From: Bog-756 sp963704585
GTDB taxonomy: Bacteria; Actinomycetota; Acidimicrobiia; Acidimicrobiales; RAAP-2
Assembly (NCBI GenBank): GCA_963704585.1
Contig: OY969919.1
Location: 1,798,001-1,862,000 of the forward strand
Reading direction: 5' to 3'
DNA: 64,000 nt
Notes under the pieces: generated by a model
What the model saw: only the letters and a program-made list of their open reading frames with translations
What the model was told of the DNA's origin: nothing
Database searches by the model: none
Shown: piece by piece, positions 18,302 through 28,558 of the stretch
Position numbering within the stretch: the first letter of the stretch is position 1
How the letters are laid out: every line of letters starts with the position of its first letter
Program-made: the position numbers and the translations under genes

Positions 18302-19480
18302 GTGGACCAGGTTGCGAATCCCTTTCGTCCCGGCGCCGGCCGCCGGCCCCCCCTGTTGGCAGGCCGGGGGGCCCTGCTCGACGACTTCGACGTGGTGCAA
18401 CGACGGGCCCAGACACTCGGTGAGGGCGATCGGAGCTGGGTACTGAACGGACTGCGCGGCGTCGGCAAGACGGTGCTGCTCAGCGAGCTCCTGGGACGAG
18501 TGACCTCGGCGGGTTGGATCGCCGCCAAAGTCGAAGCCGGCGCGTCGAGCTCCCTGCCGGTGGCATTGAGCCGGGCGCTCGTGCGAAGCATGCGGACCGC
18601 AACGGGGCGTCATCCGGTTCCGCGCCTCCAACGGCTCTTGAGGGTCTTCAAGGCGTTCAGCCTCAAGATCGATCCGGGCGGGACGGTGTCACTCGGCGTC
18701 GACGTCGATCCTCTTCGGGGAATCGCCGATTCGGGACGTTTCGCGGACGACCTCGCCTCGCTCTTCGAGGTCCTCGGAGAGACGGCCCGCGACCTCGGGA
18801 CCGGAGTGCTCATTCTGATCGACGAGCTCCAGGAGGCGTCAGGCGAAGAGCTCACCGCCGTCAACACCGCGATCCACGAGCTCGGTCAGGCGGACCGGCC
18901 GCTCCCTCTCGTGTTCGTCGGCGCGGGCCTTCCGTCCCTGCCTGCGCAGCTCGCCGACGCGACGAGTTATGCGGAGCGCCTCTACGACTATCGCCCGGTC
19001 GGCCTGCTCGGCGAGGCCGACGCGAAGGAGGCCCTCGTCCTCCCGACCAAGGAGCGCGGGGTCGAATGGGAAGCCGAATCCCTGAGGGCCGCACTGGACA
19101 TTGCGCGCGGATACCCGTACTTCCTCCAGGCGATCGGAAAACACGTCTGGGACAACGCTCGCCGGAGCCCGATCGAGCTCGACGATGTCGAGGTCGGACT
19201 GCGAGAAGCCCGGAGTGAAGTCGATGACGGCCTCTACCGTTCACGCTGGGAGCGAGCCACACCGGCGCAGCGCGACGTGCTGAGGGCACTGGCGGAGTTG
19301 GGAGGTGACGACGGTGCCTCGGTCTCGGACATCGCCAAGTCACTGGGCAAGTCCAGAACGTCGGACATCTCGGTGGCACGCAACGAGCTGATCAAGAAGG
19401 GGCTCACGTACTCGCCGGAGCGAGGACTGTTGGCGTTCACCGTTCCGGGTATGCACGAATTCATCCGGCGACAGGCCTGA
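18302..19480 (+). CDS. AAA ATPase with C-terminal winged helix (STAND/Orc-like)
   Basis: 392 residues, GTG start. The Walker A motif is GLRGVGKT (about residues 50-57) and Walker B is VLILIDELQE (about residues 168-177). An arginine-rich sensor segment follows, and the C-terminus (RDVLRALAELGGDDGASVSDIAKSLGKSRTSDISVARNELIKKG) is a winged helix-turn-helix. This layout matches the archaeal-type ATPase family found widely in actinobacteria, often in mobile or accessory settings. Predicted cytoplasmic, DNA-binding. It is divergent from the SNF2/SWIM pair and 158 bases before lhr. Function unknown; regulator or defence-type NTPase are both possible. Confidence 0.82.
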   Translation: MDQVANPFRPGAGRRPPLLAGRGALLDDFDVVQRRAQTLGEGDRSWVLNGLRGVGKTVLLSELLGRVTSAGWIAAKVEAGASSSLPVALSRALVRSMRTATGRHPVPRLQRLLRVFKAFSLKIDPGGTVSLGVDVDPLRGIADSGRFADDLASLFEVLGETARDLGTGVLILIDELQEASGEELTAVNTAIHELGQADRPLPLVFVGAGLPSLPAQLADATSYAERLYDYRPVGLLGEADAKEALVLPTKERGVEWEAESLRAALDIARGYPYFLQAIGKHVWDNARRSPIELDDVEVGLREARSEVDDGLYRSRWERATPAQRDVLRALAELGGDDGASVSDIAKSLGKSRTSDISVARNELIKKGLTYSPERGLLAFTVPGMHEFIRRQA

Positions 19481-19638
19481 TCCCGATCGGAGGGGTCCGT
19501 CTGCGTCATCGAGCACGTTCCTCCAACCGATACGCAGTCCGCGGAGTGCTCCGCCGCCAGGAGGACGATCTCCCGGCACCGGTAGGCTGGGTCCCACTCG
19601 TGGCGACCACCGATCCCACCCTCGAGGCCGATCCGGTC

Positions 19639-22600
19639 ATGAGCGCCTTCCACCCCGCGGTCGCGGCCTGGTTCAATGCCCGCTTCCCGGGCGGGCCGAC
19701 CGAGCCGCAGCGGCGCGCCTGGCCGCGCATCCGAGAGGGTGGCGACGTCCTCGTCGCCTCTCCCACCGGCACGGGCAAGACACTGTCCGCCTTTCTGGTG
19801 GCGATCGACGCCGCCTACCGCGCCCACGAGGAGCACCCGGCGGAAGCCGGCGGAGCCGACACAGCGCCGAGGGGCCCGGGCGTCGTCTACGTCTCACCGC
19901 TCCGCGCGCTCGCGGTCGACGTCCACGAGAACCTGCAGGTCCCCCTCGCCGGCATCGCCGAGGAGGCGGCACGGCTCGGCATCGACGGACCGGACCTGTC
20001 CGTGGCGGTACGCACGGGCGACACCCCGCAGGCCGAGCGGGCGGCGATGCGCAAGTCGCCGCCGGACCTCCTGGTGACGACCCCGGAGTCGCTCTACCTG
20101 CTGGTGACCGCGGCCTCGAGCAGGGCCGCCCTGGCAAACGTCCACACCGTCATCGTCGACGAGGTACACACCCTCGCCCGCGACAAGCGCGGCGCGCACC
20201 TCGCCCTCACCCTCGAGCGACTCACGTCACTCGTCGAAGCCAACGGCGGCCGGCTCCAGCGCATCGGCCTCTCGGCCACCCAGCGGCCGCTCGACGTGGT
20301 CGCCCGTCTCCTCTCCGGCGGCGACGCCGAGCAGCGACCGACCACGGTGATCGACTGCGGCCACCAGCGCGACCTCGACGTGGCCATCGAGCTGCCCGAC
20401 AGCGAGCTCGAGTCGGTGGCGAGCGCGACCCAGCTCAAGAACGTGCTCGACCGCATCGCCGGCCACGTGCTCGAGCACCGCACCACCCTGGTTTTCGTCA
20501 ACACCCGCAAGATGGCCGAGCGCATCGCCCACCTCCTCGGCGAACGCCTCGACGAGCTCACCCACGACGGCGCAGGTGGGCAAGGCAACGGCCACCGCGT
20601 CCACAGCCGCAGTGACGTCGCATCCGCCACGAGCGGATCGACCCCGGCCGGCGGCCCGATCGACCCGTCCCTCCAGGTGGCCGCGCACCACGGCAGCCTG
20701 TCGGCCGCGCGCCGCCGCATCGTCGAGCAGCGGCTGCGGGCCGGCGACCTCCGTGCCCTGGTCGCCACCGCGTCGCTCGAGCTCGGGATCGATGTCGGTC
20801 CGGTCGAGCTGGTCTGCCAGATCGGCTCGCCGCGGTCGATCGGCACCTTCCTCCAGCGGGTCGGTCGCGCCAACCACCAGCTCGAGGGGACGCCGGCCGG
20901 CGTGCTCTACCCGCTCACCCGCGACGAGCTCGTCGAGTGCACCGCGCTCCTCGCCGCGGTAAGGCGAGGCAACCTCGACCTGCTCGAGCCCCCGACCGCA
21001 CCCCTCGACGTCCTCGCCCAGCAGATCGTGGCCGAGGTCGCCGCGGCCGACGAGTGCGGCACCACCGCGCTCTACGAGCAGCTGACCGCGGCTGCGCCCT
21101 ACCGCGCCCTCGACCGCGCGACCTTCGACGAGGTCGTCGACCTCGTCTCGTGGGGGATCACGACCGGTCGCGGCCGGCGGGGCGCCCACCTCCACCACGA
21201 CGCGGTCAACGGGCGGCTCCGTGCGCGACGCGGCGCGCGGCTCACCGCACTCACCAACGGCGGCGCCATCCCCGAGACGGGCGACTACCGGGTCGTGCTC
21301 GACCCCGACGGCACCACGGTCGGTTCGGTGCACGAGGACTTCGCGGTCGAGGCGACCGCGGGCGATGTCTTCCTCCTCGGCACCCACTCGTGGCGGGTGG
21401 TGAAGGTCGAGACCGGCACGGTCCGGGTCCACGATGCGGGGGACACCCCGCCCTCGATCCCCTTCTGGCTGGGCGAGGCGCCCGCCCGTACGGCAGAGCT
21501 CTCCGAGGAGGTGAGCCGGCTCCGCTCCGAGCTCGAACCGTTCATCGCCGCGGGCGACGCCGACGGGGCGCGGGCGCACGTCCGTGCGGCGGCCGGCGTC
21601 GGATCAGAGGTCGCCGACCAGGTCGTCGCCTACCTGGCCGCCGGCTACGCGGCGCTCGGCACGCTGCCGACCACCGACAGGCTGGTCATCGAGCGCGTCT
21701 TCGACGACTCCGAGGGGACGCAGCTCATCCTGCACTCGCCCCGCGGCGGCCGGATCAACCGCGCCCTCGGGCTCGCGCTGCGCAAGCGGTTCTGCGTCTC
21801 GTTCGACTTCGAGCTGCAGGCGGCCGCCGACGACGACACGGTGGTGCTCTCGCTCGGCCCGCAACACAGCTTCCCGCTCGGGGACGTCCCGAAGATGCTC
21901 TCGAGCGCGACGGCGGAGGAGACGCTGATCCAGGCGATCCTCCCCCACCCGATGCTCGGGGCGCGCTGGCGGTGGAACCTCAACCGCGCACTGGTGCTCC
22001 CGCGCCAGCGCGGCGGCACGCGGCGCCCCATCCACCTGCAGCGCATGGAGGCCGACGACCTCCTCGCCGCCGCGTGGCCCGCGCTCGCCGCCTGCCAGGA
22101 CAACGCGGGTCCCGGCCCGGTCGCGGTCGCCGACCACGTCCTCGTGCGCCAGACGATCGACGACTGCCTCACCGAGCCGCTCGACCTCGCCGGGCTGCTC
22201 GAGCTCCTCCGCGACCTCGAGGAGGGGCGGATCGCGGCGCACTGCGTCGAGTCGGCCGAGCCCTCGCCGCTCTCCCACGGCATCCTCACCGGCAAGCCGT
22301 ACACGTTTCTCGACGGTGCGCCGCTCGAGGAGCGGCGCACCCGGGCCGTCCCGGTGCCCCGCGGCCTGGCCGCCCCGGGCCCGAACGGCCTGCCGGTCGC
22401 ACCCGACGAGCTCGGGCCGATCGACGAGGCCGCGACGCAGGACGTCCTCGAGCAGCTCCGACCGGAGCCGAGGAGCCCCGACGAGCTCCACGACCTCCTC
22501 CTCTCCCTCGTGCTTGCCCGACCGGTCGCCGAGTGGCGGCACCACTTCGACGCGCTGGTTGCCGACGGCCGGGCGCTCCTCGTCGGCGAGGCCTGGACGG

Positions 22601-24127
22601 CGACCGAACGGCGCGAGTGGGCCGAGGCGCTCGCGGGCTCGCTCGTCGACCCGACCGTCGAGGCCGACAGTCCGCTCGCCGAGTGCGTGGGCGGACACCT
22701 CGAGGTCGCCGGACCCGTCACGGTCGAGGCACTGGTGGCCGACGAGCCGCTGCCGACCGGGACGGTGCGCGGCGCCCCGTTGACCGAGGCCCGCGCGCGG
22801 ACCGGCCTCGCGCGCCTCGAGGCGGCGGGATCGGCCATCGCGCTGCCCGACGGCCGCTGGTGCGCGCGCCACCTGCTGGTCCGGCTCTACGCCGCGAGCC
22901 GTCGCCAGCGGCGGGAGCGGGTCGAACCGGCGTCGATCAGCGAGTACGTGCGGTTCCTCGCGTGCTGGCAGCACGTCGCGGCCGGCACCCAGCTCGAGGG
23001 CCGCGCCGGCCTGCTCGAGGTCATCCACCAGCTCGGCGGCGTCGAGGTGGCCGCCGGCGAGTGGGAACGCCACGTGCTCGCCGCCCGGGTGGCGGGCTAC
23101 GACCCGCGCTGGCTCGACGAGCTGTGCCTCTCGGGCGAGGTCGCCTGGGGACGGCTCACCCCGAGAGCGGAGAAGACGGTCGTCGCCGGGGGTGACGCGG
23201 ACGGCACCGGTGCGGTGGCACCGCGCCGCGGCTCGGCGACCCCTCACCGGCGACGCCGCTCGCGCTCGTCGCACGCCAAGACCTCGGCTGGACGCTCGCC
23301 GCGGTGCGCGCCGGCACCGAGCTGTCCGAGCCCGCGCACGGTGCGGCCGCCGACGTGCTGGCACTGCTCCGGCAACGCGGCGCCTGCTTCCGCGCGGAGC
23401 TCGCGCCCGCGCTCGGCCGGCTCGCCGACGACGTGGACGAGGGGCTCTGGGACCTCGTCGCCCGCGGCTTCGTGACCGCGGACGCGTTCGCCGCGGTCCG
23501 CTCGCTCCTCGCCGAGCGCTCGCGCACCCGCTACCGGCGGGGTCGGAGCGGCACCCTCCGCCGGGCGGCGCTGCGGGCCCGGCGGACCGAGGTCGGGAGC
23601 GGCGTCGGCGAGGGACGCTGGTCGCTCATGCCCGAGCCGGCGGGCGAAGGTCTCGGAACGTGTGGACGCGACGCCCGGTGCGCCGAGCGTGCTCGCGCCG
23701 CCGGACGAGGAGCTCGCCGAGGCTCGTCGCCTGGCAGCTGCTCGACCGGTGGGGCGTCGTCTGCTGGGAGGTCTGGGGACGCGAGTCCTACCGCGTGCCG
23801 TGGCGCGAGGTGATCCGTGCACTCCGCCGGTTGGAGGCACGCGGCCAGGCCCTGGGCGGGCGGTTCGTCGCCGGCGTCTCCGGCGAGCAGTACGCATCGC
23901 ACGAGGCCGCGGCGCTGATGCGCGAAGTGCGCCGCGACCCGAGCCGAGGAGCCGACGTGACCGTGGCCGGTGCCGATCCGCTCAACCTCACGGGAGGTCT
24001 GCTCGGCGGCGCGCGGGTGCCGTCGACCCGCCACCGGCAGGTGCGCTACCGGGCCGGCGTCGCCGAGCCGGCCGAAGCGCTCCTCCGCACGGCCGCGCTG
24101 GAGCGGTCGCGACAGCAGGAGCGCTGA
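19639..24127 (+). CDS. lhr: ATP-dependent helicase Lhr, frameshifted near the C-terminus
   Basis: A large DEAD/DEAH-like helicase of the Lhr family, about 1,500 residues when joined. ATG 19639 (SAFHPAVAAWFNARFPGGPTEPQ) is the best start. Motif I is SPTGTGKT, motif II is VDEVH, motif III is GLSATQRP and motif VI is QRVGRANHQ, followed by the winged-helix and Lhr-core domains. The first frame is clean to about 23240. At CCCC (23240-23243) it must drop back one base to continue as SPATPLALVARQDLGW. Two further shifts are needed near 23655-23662 and 23715-23723 to reach the end RYRAGVAEPAEALL at 24127. Lhr acts in DNA repair as a 3'-5' helicase. Three breaks in 500 bases point to sequence error or decay. 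Confidence 0.85.
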
Positions 24128-24144
24128 CCCACCACCGGCGCAGG

Positions 24145-24165
24145 TCCCCGAGGGTCGCTCGGGGA
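24145..24165. terminator. Hairpin between convergent lhr and copper monooxygenase genes
   Basis: TCCCCGAG (24145-24152) pairs perfectly with CTCGGGGA (24158-24165) around a 5-base loop. It is placed 17 nt after the lhr stop and just before the convergent gene's stop. No T tract. Confidence 0.6.
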
Positions 24166-24170
24166 TCGAG

Positions 24171-25394
24171 TCAGACCGGGCTCTTCGGGTTGGGCAGCGT
24201 CGCGGAGGTCCAGGCGAGGCCGACGCACATCTCGTCCGACGAGCCCTCGCCCCAGGTCACGAAGCGGGGAGGTAGCTTGCGCAGGATGGGCAGCTCCTGG
24301 GCGAGCCTCGGGTTGTAGGTGCAGTTGACCTGGAGCTTCTCGCCGGCGGTGACGCGGATCGGCTTCGCGAGGTTGTACGCCTTCTGGTAGTGGAAGTTGT
24401 AGTTCGGCACGCTCAGCACGGTCCGCGCCTGAGGCGTCCCCGGGTCGAGGACCATGGTGAAGCCTTGTCCGAGCAGGTGCATGTGGGCCTGGGCACGGAC
24501 GATGTAGCCGCTCTTGACGACCGGCCAGGTGCACGACGCGGTGTCGCCGACCGGTGGGTTGGCGGGATCGTGCCCGCAGACCGCCTCGAGGCCGTAGACG
24601 AGCTCGGCCGACTGCGCGCCGAACCGCTGGATCTGGTTGGCGATCGCCGTGGCGCGGTCGCACAGCGGGCCGGTCACGCCCGTCGGGCACGGGATGTCCG
24701 GGGGAGCGATCTGCATGTCAAGGCTCAGCGGCAGCAGCGGCGTCGACTTCGCGACCGTGTCGAGGACTAGCGAGTTCCGGACCGGCTTGTCGCCGACGAG
24801 CAGGTTGTAGTGGACCTGCTCGATCACGAGGCTGCCGGCGGGAAGCGGCACACCGGTCCCCTTGGGCAGGGCGTCCGCACCGTGACCCGGTGCCCACACG
24901 CTCAGGAAGGGTGTGGTGAAGAACTGCGCGAGCGAAGCGTCGGGCAGGGCAGGCGCCCCGAAGCACGTCCATCCCTTGCCGCCCGTGCTCGCGTTCTCCG
25001 CGATCGCCTTGGCTGATTCCGACGGCGGGACGAGCGAGAGGACGGCGTGGTGGACCTCGAGGCTGCCGGGCTTGAACTGGCTCGAGACAACGTAGGAGTC
25101 CTTCGTGATGTGCGGGTTCATCAGCGTGCAGTGGTAGTCGTCCGTGCCGAAGGTCCCTTGCGGCTTGTAGGCCGGGGAGACGAGCGAGATCGTCTTGACG
25201 CCCGTTGCCGCGGACGCACCGGCGCTCGGCAGTGCGATCACCGTGACCGAACCGGCGACCACCGCGACGGCGGCGAGTGCAACGAGCGCGGCCGGCAATC
25301 GGAGGTACCGCCGCTTGCGGTCACTTGCGCGGGGCTCCCCCTGGGATCCCCCGCCGGCACGCCCCGGACCGTCGCGTTCGATCGGCTCTGTCAT
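24171..25394 (-). CDS. Copper type II (PHM/DBH-like) monooxygenase family protein, membrane-anchored
   Basis: 407 residues. A cytoplasmic basic N-terminus is followed by one transmembrane helix or uncleaved signal (about 33-58), then the PHM/dopamine beta-hydroxylase-like double beta-sandwich. All six copper ligands of the family can be placed: His115 and His116 (EVHHAVL) and His195 (QVHYN) for CuH; His304 and His306 (AHMHLLG) and Met389 (SSDEMC) for CuM. Cysteines (DDYHC, GWTCFG, CTWP, NCTYN) fit disulfides. Eukaryotic relatives hydroxylate peptides or dopamine with ascorbate; the bacterial substrate is unknown. Extracytoplasmic. Divergent from the ABC exporter. Confidence 0.8.
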   Translation of the reverse strand: MTEPIERDGPGRAGGGSQGEPRASDRKRRYLRLPAALVALAAVAVVAGSVTVIALPSAGASAATGVKTISLVSPAYKPQGTFGTDDYHCTLMNPHITKDSYVVSSQFKPGSLEVHHAVLSLVPPSESAKAIAENASTGGKGWTCFGAPALPDASLAQFFTTPFLSVWAPGHGADALPKGTGVPLPAGSLVIEQVHYNLLVGDKPVRNSLVLDTVAKSTPLLPLSLDMQIAPPDIPCPTGVTGPLCDRATAIANQIQRFGAQSAELVYGLEAVCGHDPANPPVGDTASCTWPVVKSGYIVRAQAHMHLLGQGFTMVLDPGTPQARTVLSVPNYNFHYQKAYNLAKPIRVTAGEKLQVNCTYNPRLAQELPILRKLPPRFVTWGEGSSDEMCVGLAWTSATLPNPKSPV

Positions 25395-25533
25395 CGTTCC
25401 CCCACGGCCCGTGCAGAGGTCGGGGCCGTGGGCAGGCTAACCCACCGGAGGGTGAATCGCCCTGGTTGTGGCGGTGGGCCTACCCCGCCCGACCCGAAGT
25501 CCATCGGCGAAGGGAGCGTGCAAGGATCGCGAG

Positions 25534-26436
25534 GTGATCGAAGCACGCGGGCTGTCCAAGCGGTTCGGCGACGTGCTCGCGGTCGACGATCTCTCGTTCG
25601 ACGTGCGTCCGGGGACGGTGACCGGCTTCCTCGGGCCGAACGGTTCGGGCAAGTCGACCACGATGCGCATGATCATGGGCCTCGACGCCCCGCTCGCGGG
25701 CACCGTCACCGTGCTCGGTCGTCGCTACCACGACCTGCCGTGGCCGCTCCGGGAGGTGGGCGGCCTCCTCGAGGCGAAGTCGATCCACCCCGGCCGCTCG
25801 GCCAGGGCGCACCTGCTGACCCTGGCCCGGAGCAACTCGATCCCGCGTGCGCGTGTCGACGAGGTGCTCGAGCTCGTGGGGCTCACGTCAGTTGCCGGCA
25901 AGCGGGTAGGCAAGTTCTCGCTCGGCATGGGCCAGCGCCTGGGCATCGCGGCCGCGCTGCTCGGCGACCCCGCGGTGCTGCTCTTCGACGAGCCGGTCAA
26001 CGGACTCGATCCCGAAGGCATCCGCTGGGTGCGCACGCTGTGCAAGAAGCTGGCCGGCGAGGGTCGCACCGTGTTCGTGTCGAGCCACCTCATGGCCGAG
26101 ATGGCCCTGACCGCCGACCACCTGGTGGTCATCGGAAAGGGCAAGATCATCGCCGAGACGTCGGTGGCCGACTTCGTCGCCCGCAGCTCGCGCCAGTCCG
26201 TGACGGTGCGCACACCGTCGCCGCACCAGCTGTCCGACGCGGTGACGAACGCGGGCGGGACCGTCATCGCCGATCCCGACGGGTCGATGGCCGTCACCGG
26301 CATGTCGGCACCGGAGGTCGGCGACCTGGCCGCGTCGATCGGTGTCTCCCTGCACGAACTGACCCCCGTCGCCTCGCTGGAGGACGCGTTCATGGAGCTG
26401 ACCGAGGATGCCGTCGAGTTCCGGGGTGGATCGTGA
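25534..26436 (+). CDS. ABC transporter ATP-binding protein
   Basis: About 300 residues from GTG 25534 (VIEARGLSKRFGD). Standard nucleotide-binding domain: Walker A GPNGSGKST, Q-loop region EVGGLLEAKSIHP, signature KFSLGMGQR (LSGGQ variant), Walker B VLLFDEPVNGLDP, and an H-loop His in VSSHLMAEM. A C-terminal accessory region (TVRTPSPHQLSDAVTNAGG) is typical of ABC-2-type exporters of the drug/bacitracin group. It overlaps the permease gene by GTGA, so the two form one transporter. Confidence 0.92.
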   Translation: MIEARGLSKRFGDVLAVDDLSFDVRPGTVTGFLGPNGSGKSTTMRMIMGLDAPLAGTVTVLGRRYHDLPWPLREVGGLLEAKSIHPGRSARAHLLTLARSNSIPRARVDEVLELVGLTSVAGKRVGKFSLGMGQRLGIAAALLGDPAVLLFDEPVNGLDPEGIRWVRTLCKKLAGEGRTVFVSSHLMAEMALTADHLVVIGKGKIIAETSVADFVARSSRQSVTVRTPSPHQLSDAVTNAGGTVIADPDGSMAVTGMSAPEVGDLAASIGVSLHELTPVASLEDAFMELTEDAVEFRGGS

Positions 26437-27341
26437 CCGCGGTGCTCGAGAGTCCGGCGCCGTTCGCGATCGAAGAGCGGCCGGGCCGCGTCGGCCTGCG
26501 CGGGGCGATCGCCGCCGAGTGGACCAAGTTCTGGACAGTCCGCTCGACCTGGTGGACACTCGTCGCCACGGGCGTGGCGGTACTCGGACTGTGCGCGCTG
26601 GGCACCGCCACCGTGAGCCCGACCGACATCATCGACGACCCGACCCGCCGGAGCCTGATCGGCATCTTCCTGGGCCAGCTCATCTTCGGGGTCCTCGGTG
26701 TGCTGGTCATGAGCGCCGAGTACGGCACCGGCACGATCCGCGCCTCATTGTCAGCAGTGCCGCGCCGGCCGGTCGTGCTGGGCGCCAAGGTCGTCGTCTT
26801 CGGGGCCGTCGCCGTGGTGGCGAGCGAGATCGTCGCCTTCAGTGCCTTCGCGATGGGTCAGGCCATCCTCTCGGCCAAGCACGTCGCCGGGCCCTCGGCC
26901 GCGATCGCGCAGCGTGCTGCGCAGCTCGGGGTGAAGGTCCCCCACGGCGTCGCCGTCGGCCTTGCGGGCGGCGGCTCCGCGTCGCTGGGACAGCCGGGCG
27001 TGCTGCGGGCTGTGTTCGGTGCAGGCCTCTATCTGGCGACGCTCGGGCTGCTGGCGCTGGGGCTCGCCACCATCATCCGGCACACCGCAGGTGCGATCTC
27101 GGCTTTCGTCGGGGTCGTACTCGTGCTACCGCTCATCGTCCAGGCGCTGCCGCTATCGATCGCCAACGCCGTGGCCCGGTACCTGCCAGCGAACATCGGG
27201 CTCGTCATGTTCTCCACCCGCGGCGTGCCCGACCGGGTCGGGCCGGCGTTCAGCCCGTGGGGAGGCTTCGGCCTGCTGGTGCTGTACACGGTGGTGGCGT
27301 TGGCCGTCGGGTGTTGGGTGTTGGTGCGTCGGGACGCGTAA
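26433..27341 (+). CDS. ABC-2 type transporter permease
   Basis: 302 residues from GTG 26433, which overlaps the ATPase stop (GTGA). About six transmembrane helices can be seen: WWTLVATGVAVLGLCALG, GIFLGQLIFGVLGVLVM, VVFGAVAVVASEIVAFSAF, then GAGLYLATLGLLALGLATII, ISAFVGVVLVLPLIVQAL and LLVLYTVVALAVGCWVLV. The EYGTGTIRASLSAVPRRP segment is the usual cytoplasmic coupling region of ABC-2 permeases. Exports a small molecule or lipid; the substrate cannot be inferred from neighbours. Last gene before the accessory island. Confidence 0.85.
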   Translation: MTAVLESPAPFAIEERPGRVGLRGAIAAEWTKFWTVRSTWWTLVATGVAVLGLCALGTATVSPTDIIDDPTRRSLIGIFLGQLIFGVLGVLVMSAEYGTGTIRASLSAVPRRPVVLGAKVVVFGAVAVVASEIVAFSAFAMGQAILSAKHVAGPSAAIAQRAAQLGVKVPHGVAVGLAGGGSASLGQPGVLRAVFGAGLYLATLGLLALGLATIIRHTAGAISAFVGVVLVLPLIVQALPLSIANAVARYLPANIGLVMFSTRGVPDRVGPAFSPWGGFGLLVLYTVVALAVGCWVLVRRDA

Positions 27342-27499
27342 GCACGAAAGGTTTGATGCCCCGGTCCTTCTGACCCTAGGGGCAGCCGGGGTGTCTTGCG
27401 TGCACGTTCCCGTCGTGTCCTGCGAGGTCAAGGTCCAGTCCTCGCCTCGCATCAGTTCCGCGGCCTTCTAAGTGGGTTATCTTCGGGCCTGGCTCGAGT

Positions 27500-28558
27500 A
27501 TGAGGTGGGAGTCTTTGGCATTGGAGTACCTCGGTCACAAGCGGGCTTACCTGCCCGGGATCCTGCAAGCGATCGAGGGTAAGGGCCGACAGCTCTCCGT
27601 GCTGGACGCCTTCTGTGGAACAGCTTCGGTCGCCACCGCCCTGCGGCACCGCGGGCATCGCGTCCACGCCAATGACCATCTGGTGCTTGGGGCGACATGG
27701 GCCTGCGCCGCCCTATTCGTGCCCGCCATGCCGGGTTTCGAGGGCGTCCTCGACGATGTCGCATGCAGCCCGAGTTCGCCTTTCGAGCGGGTTGTCGCCC
27801 ATCTCGACTCCCTCGATCCGCTGGAGGGTTTCTTCACGCGCCACTACTCGCCAAGCTCTAAGGGGCTGGACGGGGTGGAGCGGCGGTATTTCACGGTTGG
27901 CAATGCCGGTCGAATCGACGCCATCCGAAATCAGATCGACTGCTGGAGAGCGAAGTTAACTGAAGGCGAACACGCGCTGCTGCTGAGCACTCTTGTCGAC
28001 GCCACGTTCGAGGTGAGCAATACGGCGGGGACGTATGGCTGTTACCTGAAGGCATGGAAGCCAAAGGCGCTTCGTGACCTGCAGCTGCAGGCGCGGCCGC
28101 TAACCCGCGGTTCCACGGCGGGCCACCGGGTGACTTGCGCAGACGCAGCGGTCATCGCCAGCGAAGTCGAGGCCGACGTCCTCTATGCCGATCCCCCTTA
28201 CACGAAACGCCAGTACGCGGCCTACTACCATGTGCTTGAGACACTCGTCCGCAACGACAACCCGCCGCTGACTGGCACCACTGGCCTCCGGCCCTGGCAC
28301 ACCGAGGCGTCAGACTGGTGCTATCGCCGACACGCCCGAAGCGCACTTGACGCGCTCGTCACCAAGTCGTCGGCTCAACGTCTGGTGCTCTCGTACAACG
28401 ACGACGGGCAGATTCCCCACGCCGACATTGTCACGATCCTCGGTGAACACGGAGAGGTGCGCTTCGACGAACTTCAGGTGCGGCGCTACCGGAGCAGTGG
28501 CCTACAGCACAAGGGCGCGAACGTCACTGAACGGCTCTACGTGCTGGACCGTCGATGA
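27500..28558 (+). CDS. D12-class N6-adenine DNA methyltransferase
   Basis: 352 residues. Motif I (LDAFCGTASVA, residues 34-45) binds AdoMet, and the catalytic DPPYTKRQY (DPPY at 231-234) marks an adenine N6 methyltransferase of the D12/Dam-like alpha class. The HRVHANDH segment matches motif II. First gene of the island and of a four-gene operon: its stop overlaps the McrB-like start by ATGA (28555-28558). Base use is visibly less GC-biased than in flanking genes. Expected role: methylates one strand or one half of the host site so the McrBC-like proteins spare or select DNA. The 158-base gap before it holds no clear promoter or att site. Confidence 0.9.
   Translation: MRWESLALEYLGHKRAYLPGILQAIEGKGRQLSVLDAFCGTASVATALRHRGHRVHANDHLVLGATWACAALFVPAMPGFEGVLDDVACSPSSPFERVVAHLDSLDPLEGFFTRHYSPSSKGLDGVERRYFTVGNAGRIDAIRNQIDCWRAKLTEGEHALLLSTLVDATFEVSNTAGTYGCYLKAWKPKALRDLQLQARPLTRGSTAGHRVTCADAAVIASEVEADVLYADPPYTKRQYAAYYHVLETLVRNDNPPLTGTTGLRPWHTEASDWCYRRHARSALDALVTKSSAQRLVLSYNDDGQIPHADIVTILGEHGEVRFDELQVRRYRSSGLQHKGANVTERLYVLDRR

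Noticed and set aside
27342..27499. Possible left attachment site or tRNA fragment before the island
   Set aside because: Only CCTTCT is shared with the tRNA-Arg region and no cloverleaf forms; too short to be evidence.
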